This document shows positions 52,472-64,000 of a stretch of 64,000 bases of DNA, in pieces (position 1 is the first letter of the stretch; each line of letters starts with the position of its first letter). A program made the position numbers and the translations under genes. Below the pieces are notes generated by a model. It saw nothing but the letters and a program-made list of their open reading frames with translations. It was not told the origin of the DNA and did not search any database. Location: assembly GCA_008694505.1 (NCBI GenBank), contig VZDJ01000090.1, positions 11,109,646 through 11,173,645 on the forward strand, written 5' to 3'. The stretch comes from Cyanoderma ruficeps. Its lineage: Eukaryota; Chordata; Aves; Passeriformes; Timaliidae.

Positions 52472-53022
52472 TGTTGCAGTGCGTGATTTGGGTTTTCCAA
52501 TGTTTTGTATTTTGTTACATGTTTGTAATGGTTTATCCCTACCTCCCCATCCCAAACCCCTGATGGTGTTTCCCTTGTGTTTCCCTTGTGTCAATCACCT
52601 TGTAAGAGCTAGAAGATTCTGGGGAAAAAGCCCTAGGATTTGGCCAGGTACCTGGGTGCCACCTTCTTCCATTGTCTTGTTAAGTGTTCCTTACTGAGTC
52701 ACACCCCCCCCTCCCCTGCCATTGGTTCCAAGTTCTTTTCTGTCCAAGAGACGCCCCGTGTAGTTAAGGTGAGAGCAGAGGGCTGCCGGTCGCTCTCGTT
52801 CTGGGGTTCCAGCCCTCCCGCTCTGGGGCTCTCCCTCCCTGCACTGACCATCTGCGCATGGGAGGTGTCCTGGAGGAATAAAACCATCTAAGCGGGAGTC
52901 CACTCTTTCTTCTACGCTGAGGACCACACTTCAGCCTGAGGTTCAGAACCAGCAAACCTCTCAATTGTAGAAGCCAGGGAGCAAGCTAGCTGGTTAAGCA
53001 GCTCCCACAGCGAATTTCTACA
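52472..53022 (+). mobile_element. Solo ERVK-like LTR with 6-bp target-site duplication
   Basis: This 551-bp block starts TGTTGCAGTGCGTGATTTGG and ends GCGAATTTCTACA, giving TG...CA ends. A perfect 6-bp direct repeat, CTGGGG, flanks it at 52466-52471 and 53023-53028. Six-base duplications are typical of the class II (ERVK, betaretrovirus-like) group in birds. Inside are an inverted CCAAT box (CCATTGGTT) near 52719 and a poly-A signal AATAAA at 52877-52882 followed by a CTAAGCGGGAGTCCAC segment. There is also an 11-bp tandem duplication, GTGTTTCCCTT, at 52566-52587. Several CpG sites survive and the duplication is perfect, so this seems one of the younger insertions here. No second LTR or retroviral gene is present: it is a solo LTR. 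Frames at 52640-52964 lie wholly inside it. Confidence 0.92.
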
Positions 53023-54199
53023 CTGGGGCACTTTAGACATCAAGAATAGAATAAAATTCTGGTTTCAATATTAGCAATATCTCCTAAACAAGGTATTAAT
53101 TTAAATGTAGGCTGCCTAAGTTGGCAGAGATGAAAGGCTCTTTATCAGAGCTTGATTAATAACCTGTAATTTGGTTCATATAATTTGCTTAGTAATAGTT
53201 TATCCTCAGTTTGAATAAATGCAAACACTTATGGCCAAATGATGTACTTAAGTACCAAATGATGAAACATAGTTTAAATCCTCTCCTATTTTCTTGTTTT
53301 CTCTGAAATATTTCTCTGCATCTAGTGTTGTGAAGCATTAAAGATCTTGTGTATAATGCAAACTGAGAACTTTGAACAGACAACTAGGAAATTCAAAGAC
53401 TGAGTGTTCAGAGATTATGTCCGACCTACTGCAAGAAATAGGGGAAGACTCTTTGTACCAGCACACCCTCCTAGAATGTGGTTAACTAGCAGGCTCCAAC
53501 AAGCCAGCACAACCAGTGGTTCTCTGTGTTTGCAAACTAATGTTTTACGCAAATTGAAGAAGCACACGGAATATAGAATTCTGCTGATTCCAATATAGAA
53601 AACCTAAAATGTAATAGGCAATTTTTCAAATACTATTTTGCTGTTAGAGAGGTGCTTTCCCAGACTTCCTCAGTTTTTGTTTCTATCCCATGCCAAGAGT
53701 TGTCTAAAGACAGTCAGAAATCCAGCAGTGCTCACAGAAGCAAGCTGCCCAGATCATGTTATTTCATCTTCACCCCAACCTCTACATAAACTTTCTTAAA
53801 CAAGACAAGGAAGTTGATCTTTTCTAAACTGCTGATCAGTTTTACTTCCAATGCAAGGCTACCAAAAGCATCAAGAATTTTGATTAATGCAAAAAATATT
53901 AAAGTTTAACCAGTGCCTCCATGGTGTTTAATTCACAGTCAAGAGCCTTTGAACACTTTTCCAGTGAGAACATTCAGAAGAATTGAATTATTACTAAGAG
54001 TTTAAGAGCTGTAAGCAACTGGACAAAAAAAAAAGAAACGTGAATCCAATTAGTTTTCAAGTTTAAAGACAATGCATTTGAAATCTGAATTCTTACCCAA
54101 CTCAACCCCCATAATCCCATGATATTTCCTAGAGACTGGCAGGAAGAAAAAATTCAATTATACGGAGCAAAATAATGGTCTTAATTTATTTTTCAATGA

Positions 54200-54265
54200 T
54201 ACAAAAAAAATTTATAATACATTGCATATAATTATATAAACTATTATACAATTATATAATATAAG
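54200..54265. repeat. AT-only low-complexity stretch
   Basis: Nearly pure A/T sequence with repeated ATTATATAA-type words, including short inverted copies. It is probably simple low-complexity DNA. Confidence 0.7.
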
Positions 54266-55068
54266 ACCCATTTTTCATGTTTGTTTAAAGCCTGCTACGT
54301 GCTCCACAACTAAGTAGCCAGGCTGTCAATAAGAGATGCAACCCTAAGGTCCGAACTTAGGGTCATTCATTAACTGTGCAACTTTTACCTCTATTTTGTG
54401 ACAGCAAACTTATCAGTGCAACTGAGTTCTTTGAGGTTACATCTCCACACTCCATCTACTGAGTTAGGCCAAGCTGTCACACTAATTAGTTTCAATAAAC
54501 AGAAATGAAAAAGAGAAACATGGCTATCCAGTATTATGATGGAACATTAAGACTATTGATAGCGTTAAGAAAGATTGTTTAAGAAATTCCCTACTACTTC
54601 ATATACTTTTTCATACAAATTTATGCATTTGGGAATTACGCCAATTCAGAACCAAGGATTTAATCTCCCTCCCCTAAGGAAATACTTGAATATTGAAATG
54701 GCAGCTCATCAAATGCATTCATAATAAGGTGAACTCCATGTACCAAGACAGTGACATGACAATTAGAGAAAACTTGTGTCAAGTGTCAGACCTTGGAATG
54801 GCTAGTATATGAAGTCTGCATATTTGGGAACCAACAATAAATTCCAGAATTTTTTGTTTTCAGACAATCCTATTACTTACTTCTTCTGAAAAGCAAAGTT
54901 TGCAGCCTGATCAAAGATTTTTCTTTTCTCCAGAACAGCATCAAGCCAATTCCCCCCATAAGGGAAAAAAACCCCACAAACATAAAATAAATAAAATAGA
55001 CATCCCTGAAGTATAAAAGCCCATTTCCTTTTATTCCCCATAAAGACTGGCTTCACCTAACACAGCTC

Positions 55069-55069
55069 A

Positions 55070-55100
<31 letters not shown>

Positions 55101-55108
55101 CAAAAAAA
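55069..55108. repeat. AAAAC microsatellite
   Basis: Six consecutive AAAAC-type units flanked by A runs. The length is likely to vary between individuals. Confidence 0.92.
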
Positions 55109-55555
55109 TTAGCCTTTCATTCTGAAACTGAGGAAGCCATGGTAGATTTGATGTTTTTGAAATAACAGAAGCAAACAAGTTTTTCAAAACAAAATAACAA
55201 ATAAGGGGGTTTTTTTTGGAGAGACATCATTTGTTGACAGTTTCTTAATCAGTTCCACAACTAATCAGCATAACTACAACTTCTATTTTCCGTCTTTCTT
55301 GAACCTATTTGAAATGGCAACACAGACTAACAAATAAAGGTGGCTACAAATGACACTCAGGGGTTTAGATTTGCATCACTATTTTATTTTCAAATACTGT
55401 TTCATCATATGGAATGTTTTGGGTTTTTTTCTTTTAATGACAACTTTTGCAGAGAATGTTTGCTGTTAAATTTATATCCTATATACTCAATTCTACCAAC
55501 TAATGAAGGAAATCATGAGCTGGGAAGCAAAAGAGTGTAGTTTGCACCTCTAAAT

Positions 55556-55579
55556 TGTGTGTATATATATGTATATATG
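55556..55579. repeat. GT/TA dinucleotide run
   Basis: A short TG run passes into TATATATATGTATATATGG. Simple repeat. Confidence 0.8.
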
Positions 55580-58500
55580 GACACGATATTTAATTTGTGC
55601 ACAAAATTTTAAGTCCATATCAAAGGTTTCTATTCTTTCCAAATGCAGACCTCTAACTAGATCATTCTTCTCAGTCACTAAAGTAGTATTAGACAGAAGT
55701 GGAAACTTCAGTTCTCAGAAGGATACAGTCTTATTTGCAGTGTCTCAGAGGACAGGTTTCCATGTCCCCTCAGCCTGGAATATTAACCCAGCACAAACTT
55801 CATGATGCACATCAAGTTCCACAGAAACGAAGGTGTCAAGCTGGATTTCCCAACTGTGATTAAGCTGCCTGGTCTCTGGGGGAACACATTCACTTTCTGG
55901 CAGATTAGTTTTCTTCTTCACTTCTTGATTCAAGTTGAACACATACTCTTCTCATCCTCATTATAGCACTCACAGACTTGCCATGGAGCAAGTACACTGG
56001 TGTGTTCATAGGCAGAAACATAAGTGCACCCTCTTCATGCACAAACTACCTGAAATTTACTGAGCCACACATTAATTTCAGCTTGTGCCTGTCGCCATAC
56101 CGAGTCAAGAACACAGTGATCCAGGAGAGGACAGCTGCAATCACAAGCCCAGGAGCAGCACTGAGCCTCTCATTGCATGACATTCTCATCACACACTAAG
56201 TCACTTCTTCCAGCAATCAATAACCTGACATTTAGCCCATTCTCAGAGTGCATTGGTACTGACATACTCATCCTGGCCCATCTAGTCTGGCCTGAAAAGG
56301 CATTGTGTTCTGTCCATCCTCCTTAAGGGCTTATCTCTAGCTGTCATTTTGTCTCAACTAATCCACATTAGGAATCATAACGCTCCTCAACATCCAGGAC
56401 TAGCAATCCTGTTACAAACCCACCTCAATTACAGTACATTTTTTCCTAAATAAAAAAACCCAAGGCTTATATGAAAATCAAATTATTTACTCTTTAGTAG
56501 ATGTCAACAGCAGTAATAAAAGTTACCTACTTTTTCTATTTTTATATATTTTTAAGATTTTTCATACCAATTTCAAATTCTGCCTTGAAAAATTAACCAT
56601 ACAATTAAGTTAGAAAGGTCTCTTTTCAGTTTAACTGTACAGACCTTTTTCCTCTTTTCCTTAAGAATTTTATATAGACAAGCTGCAGAAGCTCTAAATC
56701 TCTGTAAATGTCACATTTGTTTATCCTTCAGGATTTGAACTGCCAGTGCTCTTTCAGTGATCAAGAAGAAGTATCTGCAATTCCTCATAAATACATATTG
56801 TAAGCAAGGTATTTTGTTACCCATGTTACTCCAGTACTTCTAACTAGCAATTCATGTAGAAACCTTTTGTTGTCAATAAGGAAGACCTGTCACACCAACT
56901 TATTTTAGAACATATAACTTCATAGAATTGCAAGTTCTGTGCCAAACTCTTGCCTTTACCTATGTTTGAATTTTGAAAACAAAACCAAGCTCTCTTTTAG
57001 TTTCAATGTACATTTTTCTTTCAGTTCTAATTTAGTAAGAGATCCGCTCAAAAATACATACAACATTTTTCAGCTCTTCAGCCTAGAGTGATTATTCATC
57101 AGGTGGCTCAGGACTAACACTCAGTATGTCCAAAGGTCAGAAAAGTATATTGCAAACAGAATGGCATCTCCTTCCTACTTCTGCACTTCTAAAAGTCTCA
57201 CGTGGAATAAAAATCAACCAGTGACACACAAATTTCAGGACAACATACTGCTGCCTTATTTTCGTCTTCTACTCCTTAGCACTGCTTTCTGCCAAGATTT
57301 GGCAGCTGGCATAAAAGGTGGCAACACCTGTTTAAATCATGCAGATGAAAGAATCTGTTTTGTCCCTTGGGGATTTTGTATCTCTGTATTGTGACCCCAA
57401 AGCCACTTGAGCATAAATTATACGATTCATTTCAAGGAACAGGTGTGACCCTGTAGCCTTCTCTCCTCAGGGACTGCAGTGGACACAACAAGCACAAAAG
57501 CTTGACAAAGCTTTAAGATCTACTTGGAGGTCCCTTGAAGTTTTAAAATGGGATTTTGGATAGATAACAGATGCAGGTCTACTTTCTGAAGACATGGTGA
57601 GATTCGTGATTGACTATACTCTGGCAATGTAGGAGACATTAATGCAAATTATTATTTCCTATAAACCACAGACTATGATTCTGAAGAGTGTTTAGGTCTT
57701 TGCTATTATTTTTTGAATATCTTACTTAAAGTAGCAAAATATACTTCCTGGAGAGTCCTCTCTTGCTTGTAAGCAGAATGCCAATTTTTCAATATGTCTG
57801 TAACACTGGTTACCAAAGATTCAAGGTTTTAGAAGGTAGACCTGTAATATTAATAATACAAATACAAATAAATATGTAAGTCACTGCAACAATAAGCCTG
57901 GTACTGAGGTTATATTTTAAAAAGGTCTAATTGGGCCACTCAAAATTGGCAGAGGAAAGAGAATTAGAATGAAATCCAGAAGTCAGTCACTTGAATGTAT
58001 TTAGAGCAGCAATCTAGAGTAAAGGATATGGCTTAAATGGCAGTTCCAGCAGTTTTAAAACAATTAGCATATTATGTCTGGAACAAGATATATACAAGCA
58101 TCCAAAATACATGTGAGCCACACACTTTTTGATGGTCCAAAATGCAGTCAGTTCTTCTTTCAGGAAGGCTCCAATGGAGATGTGCACTTGTCTTTCTAGC
58201 AACATTGTGAATGGCCTTGCTATGTCTGAAATACCTCTGGCTTCAGAAGGTGAAATACATATATAATAAGCATATCTAAACCAGTCTATTTTTCAGGAAA
58301 AAGAATCTTGACTAGTGTTCTCTCACTGCTTGGTCTTAATTTGGGCAAATTAAAACATAATTTTTTTGCCTACAGAGGATAGACAATATTAGATATGAAC
58401 ACTTATAACAGTTTACATGTTTAATAAATGTCAGCTATACTATTTGTACTCCATACAAGCTATAAAAGATATTTCACTGCATCCACATAAACTTTAATTG

Positions 58501-59536
58501 CATGAAGTCTGAGGTACTATGCCCTTTTACTGGGGGTCCTGTACTGAAGTTTCCAGTACTGAAATAATTATGTATGCAAATTGCCAAACAACTCTCAATG
58601 CCCCTTTCTAGTGAGCTCCAGATGTGAATAATGTGTTTCCACCCTGAGAGAAAAAGAAGTTTTAAATCTAAGATTAGCATCTACCACACAATGATAGCAC
58701 ACATTCACAACTCTAAATACATAAATGTAACCCATAAAATATGTTGGCTTTTTTTTTAAAAGCTTCGATATTCATAAATGAAAGAAATTTCTCCTGGGAC
58801 TGAGGGGTTGTATATAAATAGTGGCTGGAGTCTCACCATGTGTCTTGCATTTCTTCCGTAGTAGTAAGGGTGCATTTTAAGAAATAGCTGAACAGCTGTT
58901 ACAGTCTCCCTATCTGGTTTCAAGATACTTTGCTCCATTTCTGTCATTAAAGCACCTATTTGTCTATTGAAAGCAACTTCCTTAACACACAGCATGCACA
59001 AGCTACCACAGAGTTCATTGCATGCACATGCTGTCACTTAAAAATGTGTGGTGCTGCTAGTTTATTGTCACTTCTTCCAGTAGTGCCTGCATTCATTGTA
59101 ATGCCAGCCATGGACTGACATCCCTGTAAAGGACACGTGCTTGTGTCCTATCTGCTGGGTCTGCATGAAGGGATGCAGCTGTTGGCTACATGGAAAACAT
59201 CTGATCACAAAATGTAGAAGAGCCTCTTTCCAAATTCATTACTGATTCATGGAAAAAAGGAAAAGTCTTTCAAAACTTTTTAAAATTATTACTAACTAAA
59301 AGTTCTTAGAAGTACATCTGAAAAGTTTTGATCACAAGTTAGAACTCTACAGCCTTGGTTAGACCCCCAAAGTGTTGCCTGTGAATGCTTTCGAAGACTG
59401 TTTTAATGAAAGAGCCACCCGTGTTGGAAGACAGAGGTTTGCAATTTTAAATTGTGCTTAGTCCCACTAATCATTTCTGGAAAGAATTGTGGGAAAGCAC
59501 AGGATAGCTTTGAAACCAGTCTGTTTCGAGGAGGGC

Positions 59537-60013
59537 TGTAGTGGTTTGAAAACAAACCAAGTGAGAGGCTCCAAGTCAGAAAATATAATTTAATAAGAAG
59601 AAAGAAAAAAAGGTAGAATAGAAATAAATCCAATAATACAAAAGGCCACTGACAGAGTCAGAATACAACCTGATCCAGGTGATGGAAGCAGTCCAGATGA
59701 GGTGGTCTTCCTGAAGCAGTGATCCTGTAGAAAGGTCTGGTAGCTCCAGTCCTCTGGAAATCTAGTGGGTAAGCGCTCCCCGAATCCCAGTTTATATCCA
59801 GGTGAGCATGCCTGGCTCCTCCCCCCTGGGCGGAGCATCTCACAATGGGATGGTGTGTCATGCAGAAGAGTCTTTGATGGCCCATTAGCGAGAGATTGCT
59901 CCTGGAGGCAGTTATCTATGAGTCATACAGTAAGGCATCTGATGGACCATTAACAGAAGATAGTCCAGGGGGAGGGGATCTGGGAAACACTGCTTCAACA
60001 ATTGGATTCAACA
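59537..60013 (-). mobile_element. ERV LTR, antisense, related to the 29-kb LTR
   Basis: On the minus strand this LTR runs from TGTTGAATCCAATTG (at 60013) to TTTTCAAACCACTACA (at 59537), about 477 bp with TG...CA ends. The TGTAGTGGTTTGAAAAC end is one I associate with songbird retroviral LTRs. It shares with the LTR at 29058-29643 the blocks TTCTGTTAATGG, ATTGTGAGATGCTCC, CCTGGATA (promoter-like), TTCTACAGGATCA and TATTCTGACTCT. The right end was set at 60013, rather than at the second ACA at 60000, because this keeps the same spacing as the 29-kb copy. ATTAAA near its 3' part could serve as a poly-A signal. No matching direct repeats were found at the ends, and no retroviral genes adjoin it. 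Confidence 0.85.
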
Positions 60014-61789
60014 GTTCGTGAAGATGGTGATAGAATACTTTTGCATATTCTATACTACAACCAAGGACAAGGGCTCTGTACTAGAAGACCTCTGGAGATC
60101 CCTTCATTATTATCTCATTTTGCATTTTTGACTTCATCTATATTTGATCGCCTTTTCAGCTATCAGTAAAAGGTAGTCCCAGTCCCATTCTAGAAGACTC
60201 AAATTTTTCTCCAGCTACAGCTTTAGGCCTAAATTTAAACATTCTTTTATTTATCCAGTAAGTTTGTAAGCCCTTTGGGGGGCTGCAGATCTGTTCTCTA
60301 AGTTCTCCTCTACTAAATGAAGACCTGTGCTCTTACTGTTCCCTTCTTAGTGCACAGCCTAGATGACATCAAGGTAGACCAAAGTCTATTTTGCAGAACA
60401 CAGAAAAAATACCGTCAGTCCTTTCTCCTGGATCCCTGTAGAAAGGACTCCTAATCAAATAGTTATAACTATCCTCACAGTCCAAAAGACCCCCTCAACA
60501 GAGAACAATGTCATTTACACCTCCTTGAACACACAGCTAAATATTTCAAGCTGTGATTTCTTTAAATACTTCATTTCCCAATGATCAAAGGGAACATCAG
60601 CATCACATGAAAAGGAAACAGGAGATGAGAGTAGGAACTTCAGCTCAGTTGAAATGGATAGCATGGACAGCAACAATGGTTCCAAATAACCAGGTTGCTT
60701 GAAACCCACATACCTGCCACCTCCTCGAAGGAAGCCTGCACCTCAGAAATACCACCTTACCCTTAGTAGACCATGTCATCCTAAAGACCATGTGACACAA
60801 CCAAAACTCTCTTAGCTGGAGAATGGGATATATATATATGGGAGCTCATGGGAATTAATTTTACCCAAAATCAAGGAAAATCATGTCTGTCCTACCAAAA
60901 ATATCCCAGGACGGGTGGTAAGACTCAGTCATATTTAATATTCCTGCAGGTGGCAACTTACAGACCTGAGAGAGAAGTGACAGAAAGAGTAAGGAACAAG
61001 GAGATGAAAAGTTATCCCCCTGTCTCTGTCACTTAATAGTGGACAACTGACAGGAGATATCAGATTAAGCACTGCTCAGGCAACACAAGCAATTATGGTC
61101 AGCATGCACCCTGGAAAGACACCTTCCCTGCTTCCTGTCCCATTCCCCCTCAGGCCTCCATTCCTTCCCCTACGCTTCTGCAGCCAACTCAGACAGTGAA
61201 ATAAATCATGCTGGGAACGTAATCCATGCTAAAACAAAGCACACCTGACAAACATGGACATGGATTTGCAAAACTGACCCAAATCATATCTCTGTTTATC
61301 ATGGAGGTGACCTTCCTGATACAAGAGAGAAGAAAGCAATAGGCAGAGGATAAGTACCTGGAACGGAAAGTGGAGGGAAGCAGGCTCTTCTTTATATTGC
61401 AGTTGCATTTTTCTCCCACTTGCAGACAGTAGGATTAGAATTACTGACCGTGATTAAGGACACATTAGCTTTTAAATCCCTAGGTACCTACTGAATTTTA
61501 AACAAATAAGTTAATTATGGGCCAATGGATAGGGGAAATGCCAGAAACCAAGAATAAAATGGAAAACATTTGGAGTCTAATAGTATTGCTTCATTTCATT
61601 GTTCATTAATTTGAATGTTCACATCTCAAGAGAAAATCTGCACATCGTAATAGTAAGAAGGCATTTACCACACATTTAGAATTAGTTCTGCACTTGGTAG
61701 CCTGGCTGTTAGTTTTCTGAAACACTAATTCCTTCCATACTTCTATCCCTTTATATTTCTCTGTTCTTTTCTATTTCTCTGGCCATACC
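60014..61789. other. Non-coding DNA, nothing recognised
   Basis: Short chance frames only, with a brief TA dinucleotide run at about 60828-60839. No element was recognised. Confidence 0.55.
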
Positions 61790-62284
61790 TGCAGTGCTAC
61801 ATCCAGTTCTGGCATCCTCAGCAGAAGATAGACATGGACCTGTTATATAATGGGTCCAGAGAAGAGTCACAAAAGTCAGAGGGCTGGAATATCTGTTTTA
61901 TGAGGACAAAGCTGGGGTTTTTGAGCCTGGAGAAGAGACAGCTCCAGGTAAACCTTTCTGCAGCCTCCCAGTATGTAAAGGGAACTTTATAAGGATCAGA
62001 GTCCTTTTGCCAAGGCTTATCATAACAGGAAAAGGAGCAACCACTTGAAACAGAAACAGTGTAGGTTTAGTTTGGACCTGAGGAAGAAGTTGTTCATGAT
62101 GGGGTTGGAAAGTCATTGCACAAAGTTGCCCAGAAAAGCTGTGGATGTGCCATCCTTGGAAATCTTCACGGTCAGCTTGGATGGGGCTTTGATCAAGCTG
62201 ATCTTGTGACAGATATTCCTGCCCATGGCAGGAGAGTGAACTAGAAAACCTTTAAGGTCAAGACCAAATGCTTCTATGATTGCA
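61790..62284 (+). mobile_element. CR1 LINE fragment, sense, diverged
   Basis: About 495 bp of CR1 in the sense direction. Recognisable blocks in order are CATCCAGTTCTGG, AGACATGGACCTGTT, GGGTCCAGAGAAGAGTCACA, TTGAGCCTGGAGAAGAGAC, CCCAGTATGTAAAGGGAAC, TTCATGATGGGGTTGGAAAG and a terminal TGCTTCTATGATTGCAAT. It holds the last part of ORF2 and the 3' UTR but no open frame. It is more diverged than the copy at 25478-26353 and is inactive. Confidence 0.93.
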
Positions 62285-64000
62285 ATATGCTTCCCGATGT
62301 CACAAGCAGTGTTCTAATTCTCTGTATAGGGTAAGGAGATAAATTAATATTATTTTATTTGCTCCTATGTTTTGTGTTCTGAAAACTGAACCAGAAAACT
62401 GTCTGTTATCTACCAGTATTTCACTTGATCATACTTGATCTATGTATTTTCATGATACATAGAAGAATTCAAAGATTGGCTTGGAATCTTGCAGTCTGAC
62501 TGTTTAATTCTAATTGCCATACTAATTACCAGGGCTGTGTTCTTTCAGAGTAATTAGAAGGTGTAACTTAGAACATGAGGCCTAGTTTCAAAAGAAAACT
62601 TGGATTAACTTAAACATATGTCATGCAGGGTCTGAAATCCTCCTAAGAGCATCTTTGATCAGTAACTATTTGGTCCCAAAAAATTCCCTCCCCTATAATG
62701 AGACTGCTCAGACAATAATCAAGACCAGAGGTGAACATAGGTGTATTAATCACATGCTGCCCCAGAGCTCCACTTGAATAGCGATGTACAAGCAACTGAG
62801 CTTCCAAACCCTTCATAATTAAACAAAGGGTTAGAAAAAGGGTAAGTTATTATTAGAAACCCACTTTCAAAGATTTGGCTTCTTGTAGACAAATATTTTT
62901 TGCTGCTGTATTTTAGTCTAACAATTTTGGCAAGTGCTACCTAATCCCACTATCCAGGAGAGCCACACAAACCCTTCAGTAACAGCTCCTCCACACACAC
63001 TGTTTTTACTTCTTACATTGCCTTCAGTGGAAAGTTTTAATTAAAAGATTTATCTTATTTAAATCAAATATAATAATTATGAAATATAATAGCCACACAT
63101 TCATGAGACAAGTGCTTGTACTATGCAGTTTTATAGCACTAAATTAAGAAGCCAGTAAATTACAGGAGCTTTCAGCCAAGTCAAATGATCTGACTGTGCC
63201 TGATTAGTCAAGGACCTATGTTAAGAACAAAAGAAGAATGGTATCTGAATGTTAGACTTAAATTAGCAAGTTGCTGCTTTCTCTTGCATAGCAACAAAAC
63301 ATTACAACATTACAAGGCAAATACCAGTCTGGGCATTATTAGCTGAGGAGAATCATTCCAGACCTCTAGTGCATGGGATAATTCTGCATTTTAGAAGAGA
63401 CATAGGAACATACAGGGCTGGAAAGCTAGAATAACTCCCAAGTACCTGTAATCATTTAGAGCTAAACAGTTCACAATCTCCCACCATAAATCCTTTTTCA
63501 AATACAACAGTTTCAATTTGAATTCTGAAAAAATTCTGACATTGGACTAAAGTATAGCTTTTCTATGCCATATATCAATTATACTGGTTCCCATTCACAT
63601 AGAAGATTTAAAATCCTAGTTTTTATGAGCCAGTATTCTGTCCAATAGATTTATTGCTGTATATCAAGTCTGACATTTTGTAAAAGAAAAAATGTTACTG
63701 GTTCCAACCACCTAAATGAATATCTACTAATGATCATTTTACAATCTTATATTAGATCTCCTGATATTATTTAATTCTTCAAGATTTATAATAGACTCAA
63801 TAAGGTACAAATTCTATGGGCACAAAGACACGGGGAGGAAAAAAAGCAGTAATTTAACTGTCAGATTAAGAAAGATTCAGCATTTCCTGAAATTAAAAGT
63901 ATCTATGGGTAAAGAAAATTCAACATCAGAATCTGAATGTCCATTGCAGGACTGTTGTGTACAGGCTATGACAAATGAATTGGCTATAATGACTCACTCA
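62285..64000. other. Non-coding AT-rich DNA to the window end
   Basis: No gene, repeat family or regulatory signal was recognised in this final stretch. Confidence 0.55.

Larger units (their letters stand above)
53029..59536. other. Unique AT-rich non-coding DNA
   Basis: No gene or known element was recognised. It includes the very AT-rich 54200-54265 stretch, an AAAAC microsatellite and a TA-rich run, listed separately. A moderately GC-rich part at about 55980-56400 has no interpretable frame. Confidence 0.55.

Noticed and set aside
52640..52964. Several overlapping GC-rich ORFs on both strands
   Set aside because: They lie inside the solo LTR at 52472-53022 and reflect its GC-rich U3/R sequence.
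15384..53022. A provirus formed by any two of the LTRs
   Set aside because: The LTRs are of different families or in opposite orientation, and no gag, pol or env residues lie between neighbours.
56920..56960. CATAGAATTGCAAG as a CR1 end
   Set aside because: Only the first few bases resemble the CR1 terminus and no CR1 body follows.
1..64000. CRISPR arrays, tRNA or rRNA genes, bacterial-type operons
   Set aside because: No regularly spaced repeats, no cloverleaf or conserved rRNA words, and no dense long ORFs were seen on either strand.

Overview
The window looks like a gene-poor, AT-rich stretch of a bird nuclear genome, most likely a songbird. It could be intergenic DNA or the inside of a very large intron. 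The evidence is the repeat content. There are at least six CR1 retrotransposon pieces, several ending in the typical CR1 3' end with ATTCTATG-like repeats. There are also five long terminal repeats (LTRs) that read like passerine endogenous retrovirus LTRs. No bacterial gene layout, operon, CRISPR array, tRNA or rRNA was seen. No open reading frame exceeds about 170 codons, and none of those is a protein I recognise. One base (48680) is an unresolved N.

Layout: 1-13.1 kb is unique AT-rich DNA with a few unexplained medium-length ORFs, mainly on the minus strand at 6.7-8.4 kb. At 13.1-13.8 kb lies a CR1 (-). At 15.4-16.0 kb is a solo ERVL-like LTR with a 5-bp target-site duplication, followed by a short CR1 tail. 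From 16.3 to 25.5 kb nothing was identified except a G-rich tract. At 25.5-26.35 kb is the largest CR1 (+), which keeps recognisable reverse transcriptase C-terminal codons but is frameshifted. At 29.06-29.64 kb is an LTR (+), and at 31.8 and 34.4 kb are two CR1 tails (-). The 35-51 kb stretch is mostly unique. It holds two weak exon-like candidates (35.6 and 39.2 kb) and a 135-bp direct repeat (44.65 and 45.83 kb). At 51.1-53.0 kb two different LTRs lie within 2 kb of each other, the second with a clean 6-bp duplication. At 59.5-60.0 kb is an inverted relative of the 29-kb LTR. At 61.8-62.3 kb is a final CR1 (+).

No set of genes working together is visible. The window mainly records retrotransposon activity: truncated CR1 copies in both orientations, and LTRs without retroviral genes between them, two of which are demonstrable solo LTRs left by recombination. 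I found no convincing undescribed system. The points most worth checking are the local 135-bp duplication, the two LTRs that share a 5' part but differ at the 3' end, and the small membrane-segment ORF with a strong splice donor near 35.6 kb. Family names for repeats rest on remembered resemblance, because no database search was possible.
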